From Flavobacterium sp. CBA20B-1 (GTDB lineage Bacteria > Bacteroidota > Bacteroidia > Flavobacteriales > Flavobacteriaceae): 64,000 nucleotides of DNA. This document shows positions 1 through 8,225 of the stretch, in pieces. Made by a program: the position numbers and the translations under genes. Positions within the stretch are counted from its first letter, which is position 1. Every line of letters starts with the position of its first letter. Location of the stretch: assembly GCF_028473145.1 (NCBI RefSeq), contig NZ_CP092370.1, positions 2,890,074 to 2,954,073 on the forward strand. Direction: 5' to 3'. Below the pieces are notes generated by a model. The model was given only the letters and a program-made list of their open reading frames with translations. It was not told where the DNA came from and did not search any database.

Positions 1-34
1 GATTTTTTTGTATTTTTATTGAAACTACTTGGTT

Positions 35-2107
35 ATGATAAAAATACTACAATTATTCGTATTATTATTTGGTTTTTTAACATATAGCCAAAGCCAATCC
101 GTTAGTTTATTCAAGCAATATACCGGTCAGTATGATTTTTTCATGATGGGTAATACCATGAATAGTGCACCAAACGGAACCAATGCCCCATGTACTATTT
201 TAACTCAATCTAGTGCCATGTTAAATTTAAACACCACGCAGGAAGTTCAGGCGGCATTCTTGTATTGGTCTGGTTCAGGTGATTTAAATCAAGCAGATTT
301 AGACGTAAAATTAAATGGTACGCCCATTCGAGCTGAAAGAACATTTACAGCAAATGGACCTACAGGTTTGCCCTTTTTTAGTGCATTTGCAGATGTGTCT
401 AGTTTGGTAAAAGCCACCGGCAATGTTCTTTACACACTATCCGATTTAGATTTAACAGCAATTATCGCACCTTATTGCCCCACCGGAAGTAATTACGCCG
501 GATGGTCGATGGTGATTGTTTATGAAGACCCATTTTTGCCCAACAGAGTAGTGAGTATTTATGAGGGTTTTGAACTGGTTGACCATACCGGATCAAAAGT
601 AGCAATTACCTTAAACGGATTAAATGTAACTAATTTAAACAATGCTAAGGTAGGTTTTTTGGCTTGGGAAGGTGATGAAAACTTGGCTGTAACAGAAGAA
701 CTGCGCATCAACAATCAAATTATTGGAAATCCACCGTTGAATCCTATAAACAATGCGTTTAATTGTACCAACACTTTTACAGGAGCAACTAATTTGTGGA
801 ACATGGATATTGATTATTACCAAATTGGCAATTATCTGTCTCTTGGAGATACTGAAATGACGGTAGAAATACAAACAGGGCAAGATTTGGTAATAATTAA
901 TAATATTCTAGTTGCTTTAAGCAGTTTGTTTGCTGATGCCACCATCACGATAGATGATGTAACTGTTTCATGTGATAACAGAGAAATACATGTTGAATAC
1001 ACGGTGTATAATAGCAATGGAACCGGTAAATTAGTTGCCAATGTGCCAATAAATTTCTATGCAAACAATGAGTTAGTAGGAAGCACTGCCACAAAAGCAA
1101 TGATCCCCATAGGTGGCTCTGAAACTGGATCAATACTACTAACAATTCCTGAAACAATTCCCGAAAATTTCATTCTCTCTTCAAAAGTTGATGACGATGG
1201 TACTGTAAATGGCACGGTGGTAGAAGTAGATGAAACTAATAATTCGGCAAATAAAATCGTACAATTAATTGTTTCGCCACAAGCAAATAAGCCAACAGAT
1301 ATAATTCTTTGTGATTATGATGAGGATGGCTATGTTGTATTTAATCTTACACCAAAATTACAAGAAGTTACCAATAGTTCAAATGTTGCAATCACTTTGC
1401 ATGAAAGTGAAAGCGATGCCCAAAATGGAATAAACCAACTAACAAATATTGCTTATTATGAGTTGAAAACATACAAGTCTAACACCATTTGGATGCGGGT
1501 GAAAGACCAAAGCAATGGTTGTAGTGCCTTTACATCGTTTAGGTTAACAGCACAGATGAAACCTTTTACCGAATTAAAAGACCCGTTGATGATTTGTAAC
1601 TATAAAGACAATCCGCGGCAAGTAAATTTAGGTATTGCTTCTATTTTATTAAAACGGATGTTTGATTATGCCGATTTAGTGCAACTGCAGTTTTACGAGA
1701 CAAAAAGTGATGCGGAGAACCAAATAAATGAAATAAATAACATTCAAAAATATGAACCGCCTAGATTCCCGTATATAGTATGGATTAAAGCAACAGGAAC
1801 CAATAGATTGTTGTGTGATCACGTTATTCCAATCCAAGTGAATGATTGTGTGGTTCCTAAAGGTATATCTCCTAACGGCGATGGCTTGAACGATGGCTTT
1901 AATTTGGAAATTTTTAACTTAATCGATCTTAAAATTTACAATCGCTATGGTAATCTCGTTTATGAGCATGGTGTGGGTTATATAGATCAATGGAAAGGTC
2001 AGGATAGAAATAACAGAGAATTACCTTCTGGTACTTATTTTTACCTATTTAAAACTTCATTTGATACCTATTCAGGATGGGTCTATTTAATGAAAGAGCT
2101 TCCTTAA
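35..2107 (+). CDS. Secreted T9SS type B cargo protein (gliding motility-associated C-terminal domain)
   Basis: A 690-residue secreted protein. The ATG at 35 is preferred to the in-frame TTG at 29 because it begins a normal signal peptide (MIKILQLF...TYSQ). The middle has a beta-rich region and, at about residues 290-400, a CARDB-like stretch containing VDETNNSANK. The last 85 or so residues carry the T9SS type B sorting signature: GISPNGDGLNDGF, the IYNRYGNLVYEH block, WKGQDRNN and LPSGTYFYLF. In this family the C-terminal domain directs export through the type IX system to the cell surface. The function of the body is unknown; adhesion is an inference only. No partner gene is visible, since the left edge is close. 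Confidence 0.9.
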   Translation: MIKILQLFVLLFGFLTYSQSQSVSLFKQYTGQYDFFMMGNTMNSAPNGTNAPCTILTQSSAMLNLNTTQEVQAAFLYWSGSGDLNQADLDVKLNGTPIRAERTFTANGPTGLPFFSAFADVSSLVKATGNVLYTLSDLDLTAIIAPYCPTGSNYAGWSMVIVYEDPFLPNRVVSIYEGFELVDHTGSKVAITLNGLNVTNLNNAKVGFLAWEGDENLAVTEELRINNQIIGNPPLNPINNAFNCTNTFTGATNLWNMDIDYYQIGNYLSLGDTEMTVEIQTGQDLVIINNILVALSSLFADATITIDDVTVSCDNREIHVEYTVYNSNGTGKLVANVPINFYANNELVGSTATKAMIPIGGSETGSILLTIPETIPENFILSSKVDDDGTVNGTVVEVDETNNSANKIVQLIVSPQANKPTDIILCDYDEDGYVVFNLTPKLQEVTNSSNVAITLHESESDAQNGINQLTNIAYYELKTYKSNTIWMRVKDQSNGCSAFTSFRLTAQMKPFTELKDPLMICNYKDNPRQVNLGIASILLKRMFDYADLVQLQFYETKSDAENQINEINNIQKYEPPRFPYIVWIKATGTNRLLCDHVIPIQVNDCVVPKGISPNGDGLNDGFNLEIFNLIDLKIYNRYGNLVYEHGVGYIDQWKGQDRNNRELPSGTYFYLFKTSFDTYSGWVYLMKELP

Positions 2108-2234
2108 AAAAACAAAATGCAAGTTTCGCTTTTAAGGCGCATTTTTAAATAAATCAAAATCCCGTTACAAAAAACAAACACACATTGAGAAATAGGGCAG
2201 GTATATAGTAAACCAACGTAAATAAATTCAAAAG

Positions 2235-2694
2235 GTGATAAAAAACGAAATAGCTGGGAAAAAGGTTAAAGCATTGTATTATTATAATGGAAAAGGAAGT
2301 TATGAATTAAAACTATTAATAGAATTTGAAGACAACGTTTTTTTATTTTTCAATTCACTTCAATTTAAACTATTACATGGTAATGAAATATTTGCTCAAT
2401 ATAATTGGACATTGCATCCCGTAACTTTCGATTTTGCGATTACAAGCATTAAAGAAGAGGAGTTAACGACCTATTTCGTTTAATTTGAAAATAGAACAAT
2501 TCTATATATTTATCAAAGAATTATTGATTTAGAAAATTGGTACCAAGATTTCAATATTGTCAATCAAATCTCTTCTGATTATAATGATGTTAAAGAACAC
2601 ATGGAAGAGGATTGGGTAGAAGAGGTGTAGGTATTCTATCAAAAATGTTGATGGCAAACAAAACTATGCCAAAATCATGATTACGCAGATGTAA
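2235..2694 (+). pseudogene. Decayed gene of unknown function (in-frame stop plus probable frameshift)
   Basis: A GTG-initiated reading frame runs 82 codons to a TAA at 2481-2483. The same frame then continues protein-like for 48 more codons (NRTILYIYQ, DLENWYQDFN, HMEEDWVEEV) to a TAG at 2628. A third piece in another frame (KNVDGKQNYAKIMITQM) ends at 2694. The simplest reading is one gene of about 150 codons with a nonsense mutation and a frameshift near 2630. No family is recognised. An in-frame stop at 2223 excludes an upstream extension. It could instead be two adjacent relics. The rest of the interval to 2870 holds only a terminator. Confidence 0.55.
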
Positions 2695-2755
2695 TTTTGT
2701 TCCAATTTACCGCTCAAAATTCGAAACTAACTTAAAAAATATATCAGAAAACATA

Positions 2756-2795
2756 AAAAAACGCTCTCCTTTTTGGGAAAGCGTTTATCTTTTTA
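2756..2795. terminator. Rho-independent terminator, probably bidirectional
   Basis: An inverted repeat, AAACGCTCTCC and GGGAAAGCGTTT with a T-rich loop and one mismatch, has A-runs on the left and T-runs on the right. It lies downstream of the minus-strand pspC gene and after the plus-strand relic. Confidence 0.7.
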
Positions 2796-2870
2796 AAACA
2801 AACTTTTGATGAGATCAATTAAAGTTTGACCGATTAATAATAATAAATAAAACATAAGCCTTAAAAGTTT

Positions 2871-4379
2871 TTAGTTTATAGTATTGTTTGTGTTCTCTAA
2901 TTCGCCTTCTTTGTTAAACTTGTAGTAATTTCTACCTTTCTCAACACGCAAATTCCAAAAATAATGATCATCATTACCGTTGATTTTAAGTGGGTGATTC
3001 GGTGTAATATATAATTTGATACGCACTTTAGAATCTTCTGTAAAATCGTTCAATGTGGTCAAAATCGCATTTGAAAGCACTAAGGTATCACTTTTTATTG
3101 AATAATTATAATTTAATGTGTTACTAAATTTACTAGATTCAATTTCAATGTTGAATTTTCCTAGTTTTTTAAGGTTCAAATGTTTACTGTTAAAAATCTT
3201 TTCATCGATTTCTAAATACGAATTTCCTGTACTTGATTCTAAAACTTCAATGCGTACATCATCAACTTCGCTGTATTTGTAAGCACTAGTGATGGTGTCA
3301 TTTATTGTAAAAATGCGTTCATCTTTCTGAAAAATTATATTTAAGGTATCGTTATCGCTCAACAATAAATCGGTTTTTGAAATTTTTTGTTCAAAATGAT
3401 CTTCCAAAAGCGACTCAATTTTATCTTTCTGAATATCTAAATTTATCATCACGTATGAAAAAATAAAAATAGATACCAACCAAATAAATCCTAAAATAGC
3501 GGAAACCCAACCAATGTGTTTTAACTTACTGTTTAATAATTTAATACCTAACAATAACAAAACGATAAACGGTACGGCACTCATTATAAACAAGCTTAAG
3601 CCAATTCCCCAAAAAGGAATACCAATTTCGGCTTCGTTATAGCTTACAAATTCGTTGGCCAAGTTGATTTTGTCAGAGCTAAAAGCAATTGGTACAAAAA
3701 AACTGCCAAAAAGTCCCATTACGCTAATCACAATAAGAGCTATGCCCACAATGCGTCTTAAAACCGATGCTGCCGAACTTCCTGTAGCTCTTATTTTTTG
3801 ATAAGAATTGTTCACACCATCTCGAAATTGTTTTTCAATATTCGATATATTCACAGGTTCGCCTTTCATTTCTAAAATATCGGCAACGGTAACTGCTTTT
3901 GGAATTATAACCCATAGAATCAAGTAAATTACACAGCTTAATCCATAAGCAAAAAACAACAAAATAAAAAGAATACGCACCCAAACCGGATCAATATTAA
4001 AGTAATGTCCTAATCCAGAACACACGCCACCTAAAATTCTTTTTTCCCCATCGCGGTAAATTTTTCTGTAGGTTTTAGAGGTTGTTTTGAAGTGATTGCT
4101 TCGGATAGGTTCGTCGTCTTCAATGATATAATCTTCGGGTTTGCCCATAATATCTATAATTTCATCTACGTTGTTCATACGAATCACGCCTGTTTTTGGA
4201 TCGATACGCTCTGCAAAAAGCTCAGCAATTCTCGATTCTATATCCGAAATAATTTCTTCTTCACTTTCTTGTTGAATAGAATTTCTTACGGCGTTAATGT
4301 AGGTGTCTAACTTGTTATATGCATCTTCGTCGATATGAAAAACAAGTCCTGCTATGTTGATTGTTACGGTTTTATTCAT
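2871..4379 (-). CDS. PspC-domain membrane protein
   Basis: A 502-residue inner-membrane protein. The N-terminal 100 residues are acidic and helical. A PspC domain follows at about 108-165 (KRILGGVCSGLGHYFNIDP, then a hydrophobic helix with FFAYGLSCVIYLILW). Further membrane segments lie at about 215-320, and the C-terminal 170 residues are soluble and beta-rich. In enterobacteria PspC belongs to the phage-shock envelope-stress response; in flavobacteria this long form usually sits beside a PadR regulator, as here. Its start overlaps the padR stop by 8 bp, which suggests translational coupling and shared control from the padR promoter. Confidence 0.88.
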   Translation of the reverse strand: MNKTVTINIAGLVFHIDEDAYNKLDTYINAVRNSIQQESEEEIISDIESRIAELFAERIDPKTGVIRMNNVDEIIDIMGKPEDYIIEDDEPIRSNHFKTTSKTYRKIYRDGEKRILGGVCSGLGHYFNIDPVWVRILFILLFFAYGLSCVIYLILWVIIPKAVTVADILEMKGEPVNISNIEKQFRDGVNNSYQKIRATGSSAASVLRRIVGIALIVISVMGLFGSFFVPIAFSSDKINLANEFVSYNEAEIGIPFWGIGLSLFIMSAVPFIVLLLLGIKLLNSKLKHIGWVSAILGFIWLVSIFIFSYVMINLDIQKDKIESLLEDHFEQKISKTDLLLSDNDTLNIIFQKDERIFTINDTITSAYKYSEVDDVRIEVLESSTGNSYLEIDEKIFNSKHLNLKKLGKFNIEIESSKFSNTLNYNYSIKSDTLVLSNAILTTLNDFTEDSKVRIKLYITPNHPLKINGNDDHYFWNLRVEKGRNYYKFNKEGELENTNNTIN

Positions 4380-4710
4380 GGCTGTTTGAGTTTGTTATAA
4401 TGTGAACGGCATCGCTTAATTCTTTCCAGGTTATAGACAATTCTTTTAAAAAGTCGTTGCCCTGCTCGGTTAATCGGTAGTATTTTCTAGGCGGACCCGA
4501 TGTGGATTCTTCCCACCGATAACTTAATAATTGATCGTTTTTTAAACGAGTAAGCAAAGGGTAAACGGTTCCCTCTACTACTAGCAATTTGGCATCTTTC
4601 AGTATCTCTAAAATCTCAGACGTGTAGCAGTCTTTGTCTTTCAATACCGATAGAATACAAAACTCTAGAATTCCTTTACGCATTTGCGCTTTTGTGTTTT
4701 CAATATTCAT
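4372..4710 (-). CDS. PadR family transcriptional regulator
   Basis: A 112-residue winged-helix protein. The PadR core is clear: RKGILEFCILSVL, the CYTSEILEILKDA recognition region, VEGTVYPLLTRLKNDQLL and the PPRKYYRLTEQG wing. PadR proteins of this short type are dimeric repressors that often control a downstream membrane or export gene and themselves. Here it is the first gene of a padR-pspC operon. An imperfect palindrome just upstream of its -7 element is a plausible autoregulatory site. The ligand is unknown. Confidence 0.92.
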   Translation of the reverse strand: MNIENTKAQMRKGILEFCILSVLKDKDCYTSEILEILKDAKLLVVEGTVYPLLTRLKNDQLLSYRWEESTSGPPRKYYRLTEQGNDFLKELSITWKELSDAVHIITNSNSHE

Positions 4711-4868
4711 AGAACGTATTTGTTTTTAAAAGCAGTTGGCGGATGTTTCCAAATGGTGATCGAGTAAACTTAAATTCAAATTAATAAACCTTATGAGAAA
4801 TGTGCTGCTTATTGTATTAGTATGGTTACATCCGCATGTGCTTTATTGTTTTTATTTCTTTGACATAA

Positions 4869-4910
4869 CAAAGATATATATAAAAGCTTGTACTTTGTAT
4901 TGCATAGTAC
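4869..4910 (-). promoter_or_regulatory. padR promoter with candidate PadR operator
   Basis: On the minus strand TATCTTTG (4869-4876) matches the Bacteroidetes -7 element. At 4890-4910 lies a 21-bp imperfect palindrome, GTACT-n-TG...CA-n-AGTAC, in which 8 of 10 base pairs are symmetric. It sits between the expected -33 and -7 positions, where a bound repressor would block RNA polymerase. That PadR binds it is inference from position and symmetry. Confidence 0.6.
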
Positions 4911-4995
4911 TAATAATTAACAATTCTTTAACAAATATATTTCTGTGCTTTTGTTCAATATTTTTTTTGTAAATTAGCTAAAAAGCTAGCGAATT

Positions 4996-5448
4996 ATGGA
5001 TTTCAACACCAGGAACTTAAATCTTTATTTATTAAAAAATCTACCCTCGGCATATATATGTGGGGTGCGGGTTTATGCACTTACCGATGCATATTGCACC
5101 GTGCGGGTAAAACACAAATGGTTCAATCAAAACCCTTTTCGATCCATGTATTTTGCTGTTCAAAACATGGGAGCTGAACTCACAACGGGCGTTTTAGTAA
5201 TGAAAGCCATTAAAGAAAGCAACAAAAAAGTATCGATGTTGGTGCTCAATCAAAAATCGCAATTCACTAAAAAAGCCACAGGTGTGATAACCTTTAAATG
5301 CGAAGAAGGGCTGCAAATTGCCGAAAAAGTGAATGAAGCACTGCAAAGCAAAGAAGGCATCTCGTTTTGGGTACGTTCGGAAGGATTTGACGAAAAAGGA
5401 GATAAAGTAGGAATTTATGATTTTGAATGGACATTAAAAGCAAAATAG
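4996..5448 (+). CDS. DUF4442 hot-dog fold protein
   Basis: A 150-residue cytosolic protein resembling the DUF4442 group of the hot-dog thioesterase superfamily. Family-like features are the WFNQNPFRSMYFAVQNMGAE segment and the central beta strands after it. DUF4442 proteins are predicted acyl-CoA thioesterases or acyl-binding proteins, but few have been tested. The catalytic residue cannot be assigned by eye. Only 2 bp separate its stop from the next gene, so the two are probably co-transcribed. Confidence 0.75.
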   Translation: MDFNTRNLNLYLLKNLPSAYICGVRVYALTDAYCTVRVKHKWFNQNPFRSMYFAVQNMGAELTTGVLVMKAIKESNKKVSMLVLNQKSQFTKKATGVITFKCEEGLQIAEKVNEALQSKEGISFWVRSEGFDEKGDKVGIYDFEWTLKAK

Positions 5449-5450
5449 TT

Positions 5451-6359
5451 ATGAAGATTTTAGTTACGGGTGCCACCGGATTTATTGGAAGTGCATTGTG
5501 CCAATTCCTTTTAGAAAATAAGCATTCAGTGCATTATTTAACCACTTCTGAAGATAAAATAAACAACACTACTCCTAATTACACTGGTTTTGTTTGGAAT
5601 CCTTCTAATAACGAAATCGATTTGGATTGTTTAAAAGAAGTAGATGCCATTGTAAACTTGGCAGGACATACGATAAATTGTGCATGGACAGAAGAAAACA
5701 AAAAAAAGATTCTCGACAGTAGAATCAATTGTTCCAATACACTTTTTAACGCATTGAAAGATAATCAACATCAAGTAAAATCTATTGTAAACGCATCGGC
5801 AATTGGTATTTATCAATCCAGTGAAACAATGGTTTATGATGAAAGTTCCACTGATTTTGGTACCGATTTTTTGGCTGATGTATGCAAGCAATGGGAAGCT
5901 GCAAATGCACGATTTGAAACCTTAGGAATACAATCAGCCATTACGCGTTTTGGTTTAATTCTATCAAAAGACAATGGGGTGTTGCGCGAATTGGCACGAG
6001 TGGTGTCATTGGGAATGGGCGCCAATTTAGGCAACGGCAAACAATGGATTAGCTGGGTACATTATCAAGAAGTAGTGCAAATTATTTACAAGTTATTAAT
6101 GCAACAACAAGCTGGACTTTTCAATGTTGTAGCACCAAATGCGGTTCGCCAAGAACAATTTTTAACGCTTTTAGCAGCCGAACTAGATAAACCCTTGTGG
6201 TTGCCAAACATTCCAGAATTTGTCATTAAATTTGGTTTAGGCAAACGTTCTGCTTTGGTATTATCAAGCCAGCATGTACAGCCCAAAAACCTGCAAGAAA
6301 AAAACTATATATTTTCGTACCCTCATCTATCAGGTGCTCTGAAAGATTTGTATAAGTAA
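5451..6359 (+). CDS. TIGR01777 family NAD(P)-dependent epimerase-like protein (YfcH/SulA-like)
   Basis: A 302-residue extended short-chain dehydrogenase/epimerase. The N-terminal Rossmann motif is GATGFIGSALC at residues 7-17, and the family motif NLAGHTINCAW follows at about 70-80. The C-terminal region with FVIKFGLGKRSALVLSSQHV is typical of TIGR01777 proteins such as E. coli YfcH. The ATG at 5451 is chosen over 5427 because it starts directly at the Rossmann strand and avoids overlapping the upstream gene. The substrate is unknown. Confidence 0.88.
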   Translation: MKILVTGATGFIGSALCQFLLENKHSVHYLTTSEDKINNTTPNYTGFVWNPSNNEIDLDCLKEVDAIVNLAGHTINCAWTEENKKKILDSRINCSNTLFNALKDNQHQVKSIVNASAIGIYQSSETMVYDESSTDFGTDFLADVCKQWEAANARFETLGIQSAITRFGLILSKDNGVLRELARVVSLGMGANLGNGKQWISWVHYQEVVQIIYKLLMQQQAGLFNVVAPNAVRQEQFLTLLAAELDKPLWLPNIPEFVIKFGLGKRSALVLSSQHVQPKNLQEKNYIFSYPHLSGALKDLYK

Positions 6360-6368
6360 TATTAAAAT

Positions 6369-6505
6369 ATGATTATTCAATCTCATAAAAAAACAATATA
6401 GAAATTGCCGAAGTAGTTTCAGACAAAATTCTTATTACAAACCCTGATGATGCTTTAAATTTAATTGGAAATTTGTATTATAAGGATTTCAATTGGTTAT
6501 ATTAA
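6369..6505 (+). pseudogene. Fragment of a DUF4180 gene, frameshifted and truncated
   Basis: From ATG 6369 the frame reads MIIQSHKK and then stops. Shifting frame in the A-run at 6387-6393 restores NNIEIAEVVSDKILITNPDD followed by ALNLIGNLYYKDFNWLY, which resembles the N-terminal third of DUF4180 proteins. It ends at a stop at 6503-6505, where the family would normally continue for another 70 or more residues. It is therefore a relic, immediately left of the AraC/SDR region, and may mark an old insertion or deletion junction. Confidence 0.65.
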
Positions 6506-6506
6506 A

Positions 6507-6552
6507 TCCGAAAAGTTCACCATAAATATTTTTTCATAAAATTGCAACTTTG
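6507..6552 (+). promoter_or_regulatory. araC-like gene promoter with 16-bp regulatory site
   Basis: The site TCCGAAAAGTTCACCA (6507-6522) is followed after exactly 26 bp by the TTTG of a -7-like element (CAACTTTG, 6545-6552), 25 bp before the regulator's ATG. An identical 16-mer with identical spacing precedes the downstream SDR gene. This suggests a shared activator site, most likely for the AraC protein itself. Confidence 0.65.
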
Positions 6553-6576
6553 TGTTATTTTTTTGATTTAGCGTAA

Positions 6577-6963
6577 ATGGAACAAACAGAACAAACAGAA
6601 CAAGACATATTAAAACGAAGCAAAGAAATTACTGAAAACTACTATCAGTTTTTGGACAATCATATTGCAGATGTGGTTTCGGGAAATGTTGATGAATTTA
6701 TGGAAATCAACAAAATTGCAAGAGAGTTATTTCTGTCGCACAAACATTTGACAGACACTGTTCAAAAAGAAACAGGAAATCACCCTTGTTATTTTTACGA
6801 CCTGAAAATTATTGAAGAAGCAAAAAAAATGCTTTCCGAAACCGATAAATCCGTTGCGGAAATCGCAAAAATATTGACTTACGACCCTTCCAACTTTTCA
6901 AAGTTCTTTAAAAAATTTGTGGGACAAACTCCTGGTCAATTTAGAAAAGAGAACAAAAGATAA
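6577..6963 (+). CDS. Short AraC family transcriptional regulator
   Basis: A 128-residue protein containing mainly an AraC-type DNA-binding domain. A first helix-turn-helix lies at about 45-65 (IARELFLSHKHLTDTVQKET), and the second contains VAEIAKILTYDPSNFSKFFK followed by GQTPGQFRKE, the canonical AraC C-terminal signature. There is no large ligand-binding domain, only a short helical N-terminus. The first codons are an almost perfect 9-bp repeat encoding MEQTEQTEQ. Identical 16-bp sites in its own promoter and the SDR promoter suggest it controls both. Confidence 0.9.
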   Translation: MEQTEQTEQDILKRSKEITENYYQFLDNHIADVVSGNVDEFMEINKIARELFLSHKHLTDTVQKETGNHPCYFYDLKIIEEAKKMLSETDKSVAEIAKILTYDPSNFSKFFKKFVGQTPGQFRKENKR

Positions 6964-6967
6964 AAGT

Positions 6968-7013
6968 TCCGAAAAGTTCACCACGATATAAATACTAAGT
7001 CTTGCCATCTTTG
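6968..7013 (+). promoter_or_regulatory. SDR operon promoter with the same 16-bp regulatory site
   Basis: A second perfect copy of TCCGAAAAGTTCACCA (6968-6983) lies 26 bp before the TTTG of CATCTTTG (7006-7013), and the SDR ATG is 36 bp further on. Conserved sequence plus conserved spacing to the core promoter is the main evidence that it is functional. Confidence 0.65.
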
Positions 7014-7048
7014 CAAAATCAATTATATAACATTTAAAATCAAATAAA

Positions 7049-7804
7049 ATGGCAAGAAACGATTTAAAAGGAAAAGTAGTTTTAATAGCAGGCGGTGCAA
7101 AAAATTTAGGCGGTTTATTGAGTCGTGATTTTGCAAGTAAAGGAGCAAAAGTAGCAATTCATTACAACAGCGACAGCACAAAAGCAGATGCCGAAAAAAC
7201 TTTGGCAGACATTACGAATGCTGGTGGTGAAGCATTTTTGTTTCAGGGAGATTTAACGGATGTAAAAAATATCACTAACCTTTTTGATGCAACAATCGAA
7301 AAATTTGGAGGTATAGATATCGCAATTAATACCGTTGGAAAAGTGCTGAAAAAACCATTTACCGATACCACAGAAGAAGAATACGACAGTATGAGCGACA
7401 TTAACTCGAAAGTAGCATACTTTTTTATACAGGAAGCAGGAAAAAAACTGAACGATAACGGTAAAATCAACACAATTGTTACTTCATTATTGGCAGCGTT
7501 TACAGGCTATTATTCCACTTATGCGGGTGCAAAAGCTCCTGTAGAACATTTTACAAGAGCGGCTTCTAAAGAATTTGGTTCTCGTGGAATTTCCGTAACA
7601 GCAGTTGCTCCGGGACCAATGGATACACCTTTCTTTTACGGACAAGAAAGCGACGACGCAGTAGCTTACCACAAACAAGCATCTGATTTAGGTGGATTGA
7701 CCGACATCAAAGACATTGCTCCATTGGTAGAATTTTTGGTAACTGACGGTTGGTGGATTACAGGACAAACCATTTTTGCAAACGGTGGTTATACAACGAG
7801 ATAA
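7049..7804 (+). CDS. SDR family NAD(P)-dependent oxidoreductase
   Basis: A 251-residue classical short-chain dehydrogenase. The cofactor loop is GGAKNLGG at about residues 15-22, a variant of TGxxxGxG. The structural motif appears as NTVG where NNAG is usual, the catalytic Tyr-Lys pair is YAGAK near residue 158, and the C-terminal block is VAPGPMDTPF. The catalytic Ser is probably in VTSLLAAF. It probably oxidises or reduces a small alcohol or carbonyl; the substrate cannot be told. It follows the AraC gene and shares its 16-bp promoter site, so it is probably that regulator's target. Confidence 0.93.
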   Translation: MARNDLKGKVVLIAGGAKNLGGLLSRDFASKGAKVAIHYNSDSTKADAEKTLADITNAGGEAFLFQGDLTDVKNITNLFDATIEKFGGIDIAINTVGKVLKKPFTDTTEEEYDSMSDINSKVAYFFIQEAGKKLNDNGKINTIVTSLLAAFTGYYSTYAGAKAPVEHFTRAASKEFGSRGISVTAVAPGPMDTPFFYGQESDDAVAYHKQASDLGGLTDIKDIAPLVEFLVTDGWWITGQTIFANGGYTTR

Positions 7805-7824
7805 TTGAAAAATTATTATTTTTG

Positions 7825-7857
7825 AAAGGCAAATGACTTTGTTGTTTGCCTTTTTCT
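7825..7857 (+). terminator. Rho-independent terminator after the SDR gene
   Basis: A hairpin, AAAGGCAAA and TTTGCCTTT around an 11-base loop, is followed by a T-rich tract. It separates the SDR gene from the DoxX-like gene 14 bp further on. Confidence 0.7.
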
Positions 7858-7870
7858 TTAAATCCTAAAA

Positions 7871-8224
7871 ATGATGATACTAAAAATAATCAACTCCGTT
7901 TTAATTCTTTTTGCCGTATTTATGGGTACAAAACACGGCTGGAATATGCTTACTGCAAAACCCGAAATGTTGGAAATGTTCGGAAAATGGAATCTCAGTA
8001 AAAATGCAGTAATAATTAACGGAGCAGTAACATTGATAGCATCGGCTTTAATCTTGTTTCCTAAAACTTTTGTGTGGGGAAACTTCTTAATGGCAGCAGG
8101 AATATTGTTGATTATATGTTTGCAATTGTTGAATAAAGACCTAAAAGGTGTTGCAATAGAAATTCCCTTTTTATTGCTAAATTTGTTTATTATATATTTA
8201 CAGCATCCTTTAAAAACGAATTAA
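7871..8224 (+). CDS. DoxX-like small membrane protein
   Basis: A 117-residue protein with four predicted membrane helices (about residues 4-20, 47-65, 69-88 and 96-112) and little else. Size and topology fit the DoxX/DoxD-like group of small inner-membrane proteins, some of which are linked to quinone or redox functions. An intermediate motif, KHGWNMLTAKPEMLEMFGKW, lies between helices 1 and 2. It is followed after one base by a lipoprotein gene. Together with the preceding SDR it may form a stress or detoxification set, which is inference from proximity. Confidence 0.65.
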   Translation: MMILKIINSVLILFAVFMGTKHGWNMLTAKPEMLEMFGKWNLSKNAVIINGAVTLIASALILFPKTFVWGNFLMAAGILLIICLQLLNKDLKGVAIEIPFLLLNLFIIYLQHPLKTN

Positions 8225-8225
8225 A

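Noticed and set aside
4975..4990. Small hairpin TAGCT-AAAA-AGCTA just before the DUF4442 start as a riboswitch or thermosensor
   Set aside because: A 5-bp A/T-rich hairpin is expected often by chance in this composition, and no larger aptamer-like structure surrounds it.
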